From assembly GCA_002299245.1 (NCBI GenBank), contig DBOI01000116.1, positions 1 to 30,434 of the forward strand: 30,434 nt of DNA. Reading direction: 5' to 3'. The DNA comes from Hydrogenovibrio sp. UBA650 (lineage in GTDB: Bacteria; Pseudomonadota; Gammaproteobacteria; Thiomicrospirales; Thiomicrospiraceae). Every line of letters starts with the position of its first letter. Position 1 is the stretch's first letter. Made by a program: the position numbers and the translations under genes. Shown in pieces: positions 8,702-16,307 of the stretch. The notes beneath the pieces are model-generated. The model saw only the letters and a program-made list of their open reading frames with translations, was not told the origin of the DNA and ran no database searches.

Positions 8702-9022
8702 CTACAACTGAATTTGTTCTATAAATTCGTCATAATCCGCTGAAGCTGAACGAATCTTAGCGCCAAAACACTGATCACCAGCTCTGCTAAAACTGTGAAC
8801 GATTTCAATTACAAGAGTCACTGTCATGTTGACACCCCAAACGAAATTCAAAAGCACAACTTGGCCACTTTTAAAGTCTGAAGCACACTCAAACCCAACT
8901 CCCGAATTGGAAACGTCAATCAATCTAGAATTAGATTCACGGCCATTCAAAGATACTTTTGAGTCTACGTCTGTGCTGTATCTAGGATAGATTCTATTGT
9001 CAAAACTCTTTACAAAATTCAA
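8702..9022 (-). CDS. PilZ-domain protein (probable c-di-GMP receptor), TTG start
   Basis: This 106-residue single-domain PilZ protein carries both parts of the c-di-GMP binding signature: the RxxxR motif RIYPR (10-14) and the D-x-S-x-x-G motif DVSNSG (36-41). Such stand-alone PilZ proteins bind cyclic di-GMP and act on motility or surface structures, but no target is identifiable here. The start codon is TTG (9020-9022), supported by an excellent Shine-Dalgarno AAGGAG five bases upstream and by the fact that the PilZ motif begins ten residues in. The gene stands alone, convergent with fabI and downstream of the tRNA operon's terminator. Confidence 0.88.
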   Translation of the reverse strand: MNFVKSFDNRIYPRYSTDVDSKVSLNGRESNSRLIDVSNSGVGFECASDFKSGQVVLLNFVWGVNMTVTLVIEIVHSFSRAGDQCFGAKIRSASADYDEFIEQIQL

Positions 9023-9027
9023 ACCTT

Positions 9028-9033
9028 CTCCTT
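9028..9033 (-). promoter_or_regulatory. Ribosome binding site deciding the TTG start of the PilZ gene
   Basis: Minus-strand AAGGAG is separated from the TTG codon at 9020-9022 by five bases. No ATG or GTG in frame is comparably placed. Confidence 0.75.
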
Positions 9034-9200
9034 GTAAAAAATTCTAAATTTACAATATACAATTACAATCATATGCCTAGACCTGAATCAATGTACAGCA
9101 GAATAAATTGATAAGCACCTAATCAATCAAACATTAAGGTATCAACAAAATGAAGCTTATGCTCTACAAGAATTGATAAATACTGAAACTACAGAAAGCA

Positions 9201-9227
9201 AAAAGCCACAATAAAATGTGGCCTTTT
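9201..9227 (-). terminator. Rho-independent terminator of the tRNA operon
   Basis: On the minus strand GCCACA (9222-9217) and TGTGGC (9210-9205) form a stem around an AT-rich six-base loop, followed by a U-run (TTTT at 9204-9201). It begins seven bases after the CCA end of tRNA-Asp. Confidence 0.7.
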
Positions 9228-9233
9228 AAAAAA

Positions 9234-9310
9234 TGGCGGAGCGGACGGGATTCGAACCCGCGACCCCCTGCGTGACAGGCAGGTATTCTAACCAGCTGAA
9301 CTACCGCTCC
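9234..9310 (-). tRNA. tRNA-Asp (anticodon GUC)
   Basis: A full cloverleaf reads on the minus strand. The acceptor stem GGAGCGG/CCGCTCC is followed by discriminator G and an encoded CCA. The D-arm contains AGCTGGTTAGA, the anticodon loop is CTGTCAC with GTC at 9276-9274, and the T-loop is GTTCGAATC. The length is 77 bases with CCA. It lies one base after tRNA-Val in the same transcript. Confidence 0.96.
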
Positions 9311-9311
9311 A

Positions 9312-9387
9312 TGGTGGGTGATACTGGGCTCGAACCAGTGACCCTCGCCTTGTAAGGGCGATGCTCTCCCAACTGAGCTAATCACCC
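9312..9387 (-). tRNA. tRNA-Val (anticodon UAC)
   Basis: A full cloverleaf reads on the minus strand. The acceptor stem GGGTGAT/ATCACCC is followed by discriminator A and an encoded CCA. The D-arm is AGCTCAGTTGGGAGAGC, the anticodon loop is TTACAAG with TAC at 9354-9352, and the T-loop is GTTCGAGCC. The length is 76 bases. It is the first gene of a two-tRNA operon. Confidence 0.96.
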
Positions 9388-9452
9388 AATTAAGCACCTT
9401 GTTAAGGTCGCTCTGTAGGCCGCTTTGCGGCGCTATAAGCAGTGCTTAATTG
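9387..9452 (-). other. Folded 5' leader of the tRNA-Val/Asp operon
   Basis: Between the promoter and tRNA-Val lies a leader with an 11-base outer inverted repeat: CAATTAAGCAC (9452-9442) pairs with GTGCTTAATTG (9397-9387). Inside are two hairpins, GCCGC-AAA-GCGGC (9431-9419) and CCTT-AAC-AAGG (9407-9397), so a three-way junction can form. The outer stem overlaps the first tRNA base by one. The expected transcript start, near 9455, places the stem at the extreme 5' end. There is no U-tract, so it is not a hupB terminator. Confidence 0.6.
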
Positions 9453-9461
9453 ATGTGGCGT

Positions 9462-9489
9462 ATTATAGAGTTATGGGAGAGCTTGTCAA
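9462..9489 (-). promoter_or_regulatory. Strong sigma-70 promoter of the tRNA operon
   Basis: A perfect TTGACA (9489-9484) and a perfect TATAAT (9467-9462) are separated by 16 bases on the minus strand. The bases after the -10 (ACGCCAC) are GC-rich, the discriminator type associated with stringent control of stable RNA promoters. Confidence 0.85.
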
Positions 9490-9539
9490 TCAAATTTATA
9501 TGTTTTTTTACAATTTTTTGAAGACAAAATGAATCGCTA

Positions 9540-9812
9540 TTAGTTAACCGCTTCTTTAAGTGCTTTACCAGCAGAAAACTTAGGAACTTTTGCAGCAGGG
9601 ATTTGCATTTCTGCACCAGTTTGAGGGTTACGACCTGTGCGTGCAGAACGTTCACCGACTTTGAATGTACCGAATCCGATGATTGTTACTGAGTCGCCAG
9701 AAGCCATAGCACCTGTAATTGCTGATACTGTTGCATCAAGAGCTCTACCAGCATCAGCTTTAGTTAGTCCAGCTTCTTCTGCGATTGCATTCAATAATTC
9801 TTGTTTGTTCAT
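9540..9812 (-). CDS. hupB: DNA-binding protein HU (beta type)
   Basis: HU is a small dimeric nucleoid protein that bends DNA and binds it with little sequence preference. From the Met at 9812 the protein has 90 residues, begins MNKQELL and shows the DNA-binding signature GFGTFKVGERSARTGRNPQTG with the conserved proline-tipped arm (RNPQTGAEMQIPA). The frame could open at an ATG at 9824, adding four residues (MEKT), but the Shine-Dalgarno GGAGA (9822-9818) overlaps that codon and is well placed for 9812, which also matches the family N-terminus. Its position downstream of lon is widely conserved in gammaproteobacteria. It has its own promoter in the 9825-9923 gap. Confidence 0.95.
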   Translation of the reverse strand: MNKQELLNAIAEEAGLTKADAGRALDATVSAITGAMASGDSVTIIGFGTFKVGERSARTGRNPQTGAEMQIPAAKVPKFSAGKALKEAVN

Positions 9813-9870
9813 TGTTTTCTCCATTGAGTATTAATGTAATTCTTTATATCCACCACCTTTGGCACATGAA

Positions 9871-9900
9871 TTTATATCAACCAACAGCAAATGGTGTCAA
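9871..9900 (-). promoter_or_regulatory. Sigma-70 promoter of hupB
   Basis: Minus-strand TTGACA (9900-9895) and TATAAA (9876-9871) are separated by 18 bases, in the gap between lon and hupB. This allows high HU expression apart from lon. Confidence 0.7.
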
Positions 9901-9923
9901 GCAAAAAAACGCATTTTTACTGA

Positions 9924-12341
9924 TTAATGTCGATTAGAGGCCTTTTCAGCAGTTTTTGCCGGTGTTTCATCAGTATATTTAATGTTTTCAGCAGGCCTAT
10001 TTAATGGTTTAGGCATTTTAGCTAAAGCCAATTCGAAGACTTCATCAACCCAACGAACTGGATGTATGTCCAATTGATTTTTTACCTCTTCAGGAACATC
10101 CGCTAAGTCACGAACATTGTCATGAGGAATCAAAACCGTCTTAATACCTCCTCTAAGGGCTGCTAAAAGCTTTTCTTTAAGCCCTCCTATAGGAAGTACC
10201 TCTCCTCGTAAAGTAATCTCTCCAGTCATTGCGACATCCGCCCTAACAGGAATTTGAGTTAACACCGACAGAATAGCCGTTGAGATCGCAATTCCGGCAC
10301 TAGGACCATCTTTTTTAATCGCTCCTTCAGGGAAGTGAAGGTGCAGGTCGTTTGTTTCATAGAAGTCATCCTCTAGGCCTAACGCCAAAGAACGGCTTCT
10401 AATCACGCTCATCGCTGCTTCAACCGACTCTTGCATAACTTGGCCAAGCTGTCCTGTGCTTGAGAGCTTACCTTTACCAGGCATCTTAGTCGCTTCAATT
10501 CTAAGCAGGTCACCACCTACTCTAGTCCAAGCTAAACCAGACACTTGGCCTATTCTGTCTTCAGAATCAGCCAAGCCAATTCGATGACGAGCAACACCAA
10601 GGTAGTCTTCTAAATCATCCGGCTTTACTTTTATAAAGTGAGTTTTGTCTTTAGAGGTAACAATCTGTTTGACCGCTTTACGGCAGATTTTTGCTAGTTC
10701 ACGCGCTAGAAGTCGAACCCCTGCCTCACGAGTGTAGGTCTGAATGATGGCAAGAATCGCTTCTTCTGTTACCTCTAATTCGCCAGATTTTAATCCATGT
10801 TCCTTAATCGCTTTAGGTAATAAATGTTTCTTTGCAATATTAAGCTTTTCCTGCTCTGTATAGCCTGCAAGATTAATCACTTCCATTCTATCCAATAGCG
10901 CCTCAGGAATATCCATAGAGTTGGATGTGGCAACAAACATAACATCGGATAGATCATAGTCCACTTCAAGATAGTGGTCGTTAAAAGTGTGATTCTGCTC
11001 TGGATCGAGTACTTCTAACAGTGCGGAAGCAGGATCTCCACGCATATCACTACTCATCTTATCTATTTCATCTAACAAGAACAGAGGATTTTTAGTTCCT
11101 GCAGACTGCATTTTCTGGATTATTTTTCCTGGTAAGGCACCAATATAAGTTTTTCGGTGTCCGCGAATTTCAGCTTCATCACGAACCCCGCCCAATGCCA
11201 TGCGCACATATTTTCGGTTGGTTGCCTCGGCAATCGATTTAGCCAAAGAGGTTTTACCTACACCTGGAGGACCTACTAAACACAAGATAGGTCCTTTCAT
11301 TTTACGAACACGCTGTTGAACAGCAAGATACTCTACAATGCGCTCTTTTACCTTATCTAAACCATAGTGTTGGGCATCGAGTACTTTCTCTGCTTTGATT
11401 AAATCTTTAGAAACACGGCTGCGTTTTTTCCAAGGAATATCGAGCAACCAGTCAAGGTAGTTTCGAACCACCGTTGCCTCAGAAGATTGCGCAGGCATCA
11501 TTTTTAACTTTTTAAGCTCAGTATTGGCTTTTTTCTTTGCCTCAGCCGATAGACCAGCCTCTTCAATGCGTTTAACTAACTCTTCTTGTTCGGAAACAGA
11601 ACCTTCACCACCTGACAACTCAGTATGAATCGCTTTAATTTTTTCATTTAGATAATACTCTCGTTGAGTCTTATCCATCTGTTTCTTAACTCGGCTTGCA
11701 ATACGTTTTTCAGACTCCAATAGCTCAATCTCAGTCTCAACCATTGCCAAAACCTGCTCAAGACGTTCCGTTGTTGATGTTAGCTCTAGTAAAGATTGTT
11801 TTTCAGCTACGGAGAGTTTTAAATTTGCAGAAATCAGATCGACAATTCGATCAGGGTTCTTCTCTTTCTGAACTGAAGTTTTAACCTCTGAAGGCACTTT
11901 CTTTTTCAAGTCCGCAAACATCGCAAAACGTTCAGCAAGGGCGCGAATCAATACCGGTTGATCATCGGTAACCTCTTCTCCACTATTGATCTCATTAATA
12001 TCACCGAGAATCACCCCATTGTCTTCACTTAGACTCATTAAGTTGAAGCGCTGCACACCTTCAACTAGGACCTTGACAGTACCATCTGGCAGTTTCAAAA
12101 GCTGCAAAATATTAGCCATAGTTCCTACTGAATATAGATCTTCAAGACTTGGCACATCTAATTCGGCATTTTTCTGGGTCACCAAAAATATCTGCTTATC
12201 AGTATTCATAGCTTCATTTAAAGCTTGAATCGACTTTTCCCTACCAACAAAAAGCGGCATTACATTGCCTGGAAACACCACTACATCTCGTAGCGGTAAA
12301 ACGAGAACATTCATTTTCATACTTACTTGATCTATATCCAT
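9924..12341 (-). CDS. lon: ATP-dependent protease Lon (La)
   Basis: Lon is a hexameric cytoplasmic protease that unfolds and degrades damaged and short-lived regulatory proteins. The 805 residues compare with 784 in E. coli, the excess lying in a hydrophilic C-terminal tail. The N-terminal substrate-binding domain starts LVLPLRDVVVFPGNVMPLFV. The AAA+ domain has Walker A GPPGVGKTS (near 357-365) and Walker B PLFLLDEIDK. The proteolytic domain has the serine of KDGPSAG (near 680) and a lysine in the GGLKEKLLAA region, forming the Ser-Lys dyad. GAGG lies ahead of ATG 12341. A strong hairpin terminator separates it from clpX, so transcription from clpX is probably reduced before reaching lon. 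Confidence 0.97.
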   Translation of the reverse strand: MDIDQVSMKMNVLVLPLRDVVVFPGNVMPLFVGREKSIQALNEAMNTDKQIFLVTQKNAELDVPSLEDLYSVGTMANILQLLKLPDGTVKVLVEGVQRFNLMSLSEDNGVILGDINEINSGEEVTDDQPVLIRALAERFAMFADLKKKVPSEVKTSVQKEKNPDRIVDLISANLKLSVAEKQSLLELTSTTERLEQVLAMVETEIELLESEKRIASRVKKQMDKTQREYYLNEKIKAIHTELSGGEGSVSEQEELVKRIEEAGLSAEAKKKANTELKKLKMMPAQSSEATVVRNYLDWLLDIPWKKRSRVSKDLIKAEKVLDAQHYGLDKVKERIVEYLAVQQRVRKMKGPILCLVGPPGVGKTSLAKSIAEATNRKYVRMALGGVRDEAEIRGHRKTYIGALPGKIIQKMQSAGTKNPLFLLDEIDKMSSDMRGDPASALLEVLDPEQNHTFNDHYLEVDYDLSDVMFVATSNSMDIPEALLDRMEVINLAGYTEQEKLNIAKKHLLPKAIKEHGLKSGELEVTEEAILAIIQTYTREAGVRLLARELAKICRKAVKQIVTSKDKTHFIKVKPDDLEDYLGVARHRIGLADSEDRIGQVSGLAWTRVGGDLLRIEATKMPGKGKLSSTGQLGQVMQESVEAAMSVIRSRSLALGLEDDFYETNDLHLHFPEGAIKKDGPSAGIAISTAILSVLTQIPVRADVAMTGEITLRGEVLPIGGLKEKLLAALRGGIKTVLIPHDNVRDLADVPEEVKNQLDIHPVRWVDEVFELALAKMPKPLNRPAENIKYTDETPAKTAEKASNRH

Positions 12342-12377
12342 CTTATCCTCAATAAGGCATCTTTTTAGTCTGCCTTT

Positions 12378-12402
12378 AAAAAACCCAGCAAGGCGCTGGG
12401 TT
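12378..12402 (-). terminator. Rho-independent terminator or attenuator between clpX and lon
   Basis: On the minus strand AACCCAGC (12402-12395) and GCTGGGTT (12389-12382) form an 8-bp GC-rich stem with a five-base loop, followed directly by U residues (12383-12378). Only 36 bases remain before the lon start, too short for an obvious separate promoter, so the element may pass part of the transcription into lon. The loop contains GCCTT, which could pair with AAGGC just downstream. Confidence 0.75.
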
Positions 12403-12434
12403 CAAAATAAACAGGTTTCAGTCCAAATCACACC

Positions 12435-13694
12435 CTATTCACTGGATGCTTTTTTAGGCTGTTCATCTTGATATACCAACAAGGGAGATTTTTTACCTTG
12501 TATTACTGATTTATTAATAACGACTTTTTCAACGTTTTTCAAGCTCGGTAAGTCATACATAGTGTCAAGCAACATTTGCTCCACAATTGAACGTAAACCG
12601 CGCGCGCCAGTCTTACGTTCGATAGCCAACTTAGCAATTTCGCTCAAAGCATCTTTCCTAAACTGAAGCTCAACACCTTCGAGTTCAAACATTTTATGGA
12701 ACTGCTTAACAAGTGCATTTTTAGGTTCGGTCAATATCTTAACCAGCGCTTTTTCATCAAGTTCCTCGAGTGAAGCGATCATTGGTAAACGCCCGACAAA
12801 CTCAGGAATTAAACCAAATTTAATCAAATCTTCTGGTTCAATTTTGGCAAATTTCTCTGAAATTGTTAGCTTAGAGTCTTCAGTTTTCACTTCTGCAGAA
12901 AATCCAATCCCTACATCCGTCTCTGTACGCTGCTCAATAATCTTATCCAAGCCTTCAAAAGCACCGCCAACAATAAACAGTATCTTTGAAGTATCAACCT
13001 GAATCATATCCTGATTCGGATGTTTGCGGCCGCCCTGAGGTGGAACCGAAGCCATGGTTCCTTCAATTAATTTCAACAGGGCTTGTTGAACCCCTTCTCC
13101 AGATACATCTCGAGTGATTGACGGGTTTTCTGATTTACGGGTAATCTTATCAATCTCATCAATATAGATAATACCGGTTTCCGCTTTTTCAGGATCGTTA
13201 TCGCAACGCTGCAGAAGTTTAAGCACAATACTCTCTACATCTTCTCCGACATAACCGGCTTCTGTAAGAGTGGTTGCATCAGCGATGGCAAAAGGGACAT
13301 CCAACAAGCGTGCTAGAGTTTGGGCAAGCAAAGTTTTACCTGAACCTGTTGGACCGATTAACAGGATATTACTCTTGGTCAGTTCAACATCATCTTTTAT
13401 ATGTGAATTCTGTAAACGCTTATAGTGGTTATAAACCGCAACGGAGAGCACCTTCTTTGCTTTCTGCTGACCAATAACATAATCATCAAGGATTGCACTG
13501 ATTTCGTGTGGTGTTGGCAGATTATCCAGCTCAAACTGGCTAATATCCTCTTCACCAAACTCATCACGGAGAATATCGTTGCAGAGCTCAACACACTCAT
13601 CGCAAATATAGACCGAGGGTCCAGCAATCAGTTTTCTTACTTCATCCTGACCTTTGCCACAGAACGAACAATATAAAGTTTTATCTTCACTCAT
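12435..13694 (-). CDS. clpX: ClpX, ATPase subunit of the ClpXP protease
   Basis: ClpX is a hexameric AAA+ unfoldase that recognises tagged substrates and feeds them into ClpP. The 419 residues are close to the usual 424. The N-terminal zinc-binding domain has four cysteines (C9, C12, C31, C34; YCSFCGKGQ and CDECVELC). Walker A is GPTGSGKT (114-121) and Walker B is IIYIDEIDKI (175-184). An IGF-type ClpP-docking loop appears as GIGFSAEVK. It starts 17 bases after the clpP stop on the same strand, so the two are co-transcribed. Confidence 0.97.
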   Translation of the reverse strand: MSEDKTLYCSFCGKGQDEVRKLIAGPSVYICDECVELCNDILRDEFGEEDISQFELDNLPTPHEISAILDDYVIGQQKAKKVLSVAVYNHYKRLQNSHIKDDVELTKSNILLIGPTGSGKTLLAQTLARLLDVPFAIADATTLTEAGYVGEDVESIVLKLLQRCDNDPEKAETGIIYIDEIDKITRKSENPSITRDVSGEGVQQALLKLIEGTMASVPPQGGRKHPNQDMIQVDTSKILFIVGGAFEGLDKIIEQRTETDVGIGFSAEVKTEDSKLTISEKFAKIEPEDLIKFGLIPEFVGRLPMIASLEELDEKALVKILTEPKNALVKQFHKMFELEGVELQFRKDALSEIAKLAIERKTGARGLRSIVEQMLLDTMYDLPSLKNVEKVVINKSVIQGKKSPLLVYQDEQPKKASSE

Positions 13695-13711
13695 TATTTT
13701 GCCTAAATCTC

Positions 13712-14311
13712 TTAACGTTTACTCAGCACTTTGTCTATTAAACCATATTCACAGGCCTCATCGGCGCTCATAAAGTTATCTCGATCGGTATCCTGCTCAA
13801 TTGTTTTCAAATCTTGCCCAGTATGCTCGGCTAGCGCCTTATTGAGCTTCTCTTTAATTTGTAGTATTTCTTGAGCATGAATCTGAATATCACTAGCCTG
13901 GCCTTGAAAACCGCCAAGAGGCTGGTGAATCATGACCCTTGAATTAGGAAGCGCAAAACGTTTGCCCTCTGCTCCAGCGGACAGCAAAAATGACCCCATA
14001 CTTGCGGCTTGCCCAATACACATAGTACTGACATCAGGTTTGATAAAACGCATAGTGTCGTAGATCGCCATACCTGCAGTAACACTTCCACCTGGAGAGT
14101 TAATATATAGATGAATATCTTTTTCAGGATTCTCAGACTCTAAAAACAGCATCTGAGCAACAATAAGGTTGGCCATATGATCTTCTACTGGACCAACCAT
14201 AAAGATAACTCGCTCTTTTAAAAGTCTTGAGTAAATATCATAAGAACGCTCTCCTCGACTGGTCTGTTCAATAACCATTGGAACCAGGGCGCTTTGAATT
14301 GTATCATCCAT
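13712..14311 (-). CDS. clpP: ClpP, proteolytic subunit of the Clp protease
   Basis: ClpP forms the two-ring serine protease chamber that works with ClpX (and ClpA if present). In the 199 residues the catalytic triad is visible as Ser104 (AASMG), His129 (RVMIHQP) and Asp178 (TDRDN). The N-terminus lacks a long propeptide-like stretch but starts with the usual LVPMVIEQTSRGERSYDIYS region after a short leader. It is the first gene of clpPX, preceded by two terminators that isolate it from tig and by a candidate heat-shock promoter. Confidence 0.97.
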   Translation of the reverse strand: MDDTIQSALVPMVIEQTSRGERSYDIYSRLLKERVIFMVGPVEDHMANLIVAQMLFLESENPEKDIHLYINSPGGSVTAGMAIYDTMRFIKPDVSTMCIGQAASMGSFLLSAGAEGKRFALPNSRVMIHQPLGGFQGQASDIQIHAQEILQIKEKLNKALAEHTGQDLKTIEQDTDRDNFMSADEACEYGLIDKVLSKR

Positions 14312-14350
14312 ATTTTTCTGCTTTATTTCCGTATTAATTGTCGCTTATGT

Positions 14351-14379
14351 AAATAAGTCTCTATATTAGCCTTTTCAAG
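14351..14379 (-). promoter_or_regulatory. Candidate sigma-32 (heat-shock) promoter of clpP
   Basis: CTTGAAA (14379-14373) matches the sigma-32 -35 element exactly. Fourteen bases later ACTTATTT (14358-14351) matches the CCCCATnT -10 element in part. It lies between the tig terminators and clpP. Heat-shock control of clpP is well known in proteobacteria. TTGAAA also permits sigma-70 use. Confidence 0.5.
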
Positions 14380-14382
14380 AGC

Positions 14383-14434
14383 AAAAAAAAACTTAACCCC
14401 GAACACAAATTGTAAATTTATATTCAGGGTTAAG
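14383..14434 (-). terminator. Second terminator after tig
   Basis: On the minus strand CTTAACCCTGAA (14434-14423) pairs with TTCGGGGTTAAG (14403-14392). One U-G pair makes a 12-bp RNA stem that would be mismatched on the other strand, so it is built for minus-strand RNA. A run of nine U (from 14391 down) follows. Confidence 0.88.
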
Positions 14435-14443
14435 CTTATTTGT

Positions 14444-14470
14444 AAAAATATTACCCGGCAGGCGGGTAAT
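14444..14470 (-). terminator. First terminator after tig
   Basis: ATTACCCG (14470-14463) and CGGGTAAT (14457-14450) form an 8-bp stem with a five-base loop, followed by a short U-run (14448-14444). It starts four bases after the tig stop codon. Confidence 0.7.
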
Positions 14471-14473
14471 AAA

Positions 14474-15787
14474 TTACATATTTTGACCGATTACTTCATC
14501 AAAGGCTTTTTTCACCTTTTTAGTTTTTGCTTCAGCCATAACTTTTTCTGCAACTTTATTTTCAACTAGAACCGCGCGGATTTCTGAACGAGCACCTGGG
14601 TTTTGCGCATACCATTGAACCACTTCTGAAGGATCTTCATAGGAAGAAGCCTGCTCAGCAATATAAGCCTCAACATCTTCATCAGTTGCTTCAAGGTTAT
14701 TCGCTTTGATAATATCGCCTAGAATCAAACCTAACTTAACACGGCCTTGAGCCTGGTCTTCAAACTGACTGGCTTCAACACTTACATCTTCGGCTTTCAT
14801 ACCTTGCTGCTGCATATTCTGAACTGCACGATCCATTAAGCTTTTAACTTCCTGATCAACCAATGCTTTTGGCAACTGCACATCAACGATATCTTTAATT
14901 GCTTCCATTGCTGCATTGCGGTTTTTGCTTTCAACAGTACGCTTGAGTTCTTTCTCCATGCTGTCTTTGATCTCAGAAGTTAGAGCTTCTTCAGTACCCT
15001 CTTCAACACCAAAGGACTTGATGAATTCTTCATCAATCTCAGGAAGCTGCTTGGTAGAAATCGAATGAACAGTTACATCAAATGTAGCCGGTTTGCCTTT
15101 TAGATTTTCAGCCTGATACTCTTCAGGGAAAGTCACTTCAATCGTTTTCTCTTCACCTTTTTTCATACCGATGATTTCATCTTCAAAACCAGGAATCATA
15201 CGACCAGAACCAATCTCAAGTGGAACATTCTCTGCAGAGCCACCTTCAAATAACTCACCGTCAACTTTACCAGCGAAGTCAATGATAACCTGATCACCCT
15301 TCTTTACTTTCTTAGCTCCACTCTTAGATGGTTTCCAGGCCATGCGCTGTTCACGCAGACGGTCAATCATGGTTTTAACATCTTTATCTGTTACTGATGA
15401 CTCAATCACTTCAAGTGAAACACCACCGAATTCCGGAACTTCAATCTCTGGGTAAGTTTCAAAACGTGCAGTAAAGGTTACATTTTCACCTTTGTCATCT
15501 AAATCATCAAACATTGGGTAACCAGCAACCTGTAGACCTTCTTGCTCAATTGCTTCATAAAATGCTTTTTGTAGAGCATCACCCATTACTTCTTGATGAA
15601 CCTGAGCACCATGGCGTTGCTTAACAACATTTAAAGGTACCTTACCAGGACGGAAACCATCCATTTTTACATTACGACGAATCTCATTTAAGCGCTTTTC
15701 AATATCGGCATTCAGGTTGCCGGCAGGAAAGCTTACCGTCATTTTGTGCTCTAGGCCTTGATCAGGTTTTTCTACAGTTACTTGCAT
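14474..15787 (-). CDS. tig: Trigger factor, ribosome-bound chaperone
   Basis: Trigger factor binds the ribosome near the exit tunnel and shields nascent chains. It also has peptidyl-prolyl isomerase activity. The 437 residues match the family. The ribosome-docking signature GFRPGKVP is at 44-51, an FKBP-like domain spans about 155-245 (GDQVIIDFAGKVDGELFEGG), and the C-terminal helical arms follow. It is the first gene of the conserved tig-clpP-clpX-lon-hupB block, but two strong terminators show that it is transcribed mainly on its own. Confidence 0.96.
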   Translation of the reverse strand: MQVTVEKPDQGLEHKMTVSFPAGNLNADIEKRLNEIRRNVKMDGFRPGKVPLNVVKQRHGAQVHQEVMGDALQKAFYEAIEQEGLQVAGYPMFDDLDDKGENVTFTARFETYPEIEVPEFGGVSLEVIESSVTDKDVKTMIDRLREQRMAWKPSKSGAKKVKKGDQVIIDFAGKVDGELFEGGSAENVPLEIGSGRMIPGFEDEIIGMKKGEEKTIEVTFPEEYQAENLKGKPATFDVTVHSISTKQLPEIDEEFIKSFGVEEGTEEALTSEIKDSMEKELKRTVESKNRNAAMEAIKDIVDVQLPKALVDQEVKSLMDRAVQNMQQQGMKAEDVSVEASQFEDQAQGRVKLGLILGDIIKANNLEATDEDVEAYIAEQASSYEDPSEVVQWYAQNPGARSEIRAVLVENKVAEKVMAEAKTKKVKKAFDEVIGQNM

Positions 15788-15970
15788 GGTTTTAAATCTC
15801 GTTACTCAACATGTTTTATTCAATTAGATTGACGGCAAATCTAAGGCGTTACCATCAACCAGGAAAAAAGAAAGCGGAATTATACTTTTTTAGGTCGTAA
15901 ATTTAAAGCGAATAAGAACAATTCCTTTAAAAAAACAGTGATTAAAAACAAGCAATTGGCGTGAAATATA

Positions 15971-15998
15971 TTGTCAATAAAAGAAAAACTGTTAGAAT
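15971..15998 (+). promoter_or_regulatory. Likely sigma-70 promoter of the DUF2892 gene
   Basis: TTGTCA (15971-15976) and TAGAAT (15993-15998) are separated by 16 bases, about 65 bases before the ATG at 16065. The rest of the 277-bp gap ahead of tig shows no further clear element. Confidence 0.45.
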
Positions 15999-16064
15999 CT
16001 GCAAACAATTTTTGCGCATGGCGCTTTAAATAAAAAATACCAAAATTCTACAAGGATAAATATT

Positions 16065-16268
16065 ATGGTTATTGAAAGAATCGTTTTAATGGTAGCTGGG
16101 CTTATGGTTCTAGCATCTACTCTTCTAAGTGTTTACCACGCTCAAGAATGGCTATACCTAACAGGTTTTGTTGGTGCAAACCTAATCTTCTCAGCAATCA
16201 CAGGATTTTGTCCGATGGTTAAAATCTTACAGAAATTTGGCTTTGAGCACGGCCGTCCGTTTAAGTAA
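16065..16268 (+). CDS. Small DUF2892 inner-membrane protein
   Basis: This 67-residue protein has two hydrophobic helices (about 5-23 and 27-45) and the DUF2892 hallmark TGFCPMVKILQKFG, which includes a conserved cysteine. The domain is often fused or adjacent to rhodanese (sulfurtransferase) domains, as in YgaP, so a link with sulfur or persulfide handling is plausible in a sulfide oxidiser. No rhodanese gene lies in this window. AAGGAT lies ahead of the ATG. The gene stands alone and converges on the ABC-F gene. Confidence 0.85.
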   Translation: MVIERIVLMVAGLMVLASTLLSVYHAQEWLYLTGFVGANLIFSAITGFCPMVKILQKFGFEHGRPFK

Positions 16269-16280
16269 GCCTTTTCTATT

Positions 16281-16307
16281 TAGCCGTATTAATTCTATAT
16301 ACGGCTA
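16281..16307. terminator. Hairpin shared by the converging DUF2892 and ABC-F genes
   Basis: TAGCCGTAT (16281-16289) and ATACGGCTA (16299-16307) form a perfect 9-bp stem. The right arm includes the ABC-F stop codon (16305-16307). Neither side has a good U-tract, so it may work as a weak two-way terminator or as an mRNA end stabiliser. Confidence 0.45.

Noticed and set aside
9446..9655. 69-codon frame covering the tRNA promoter and the end of hupB
   Set aside because: It is out of frame with hupB, overlaps a consensus promoter, and has no recognisable protein features.
9540..9824. HU gene starting four codons earlier (MEKT extension)
   Set aside because: The Shine-Dalgarno overlaps that ATG and is correctly spaced for the start at 9812, which matches the family.
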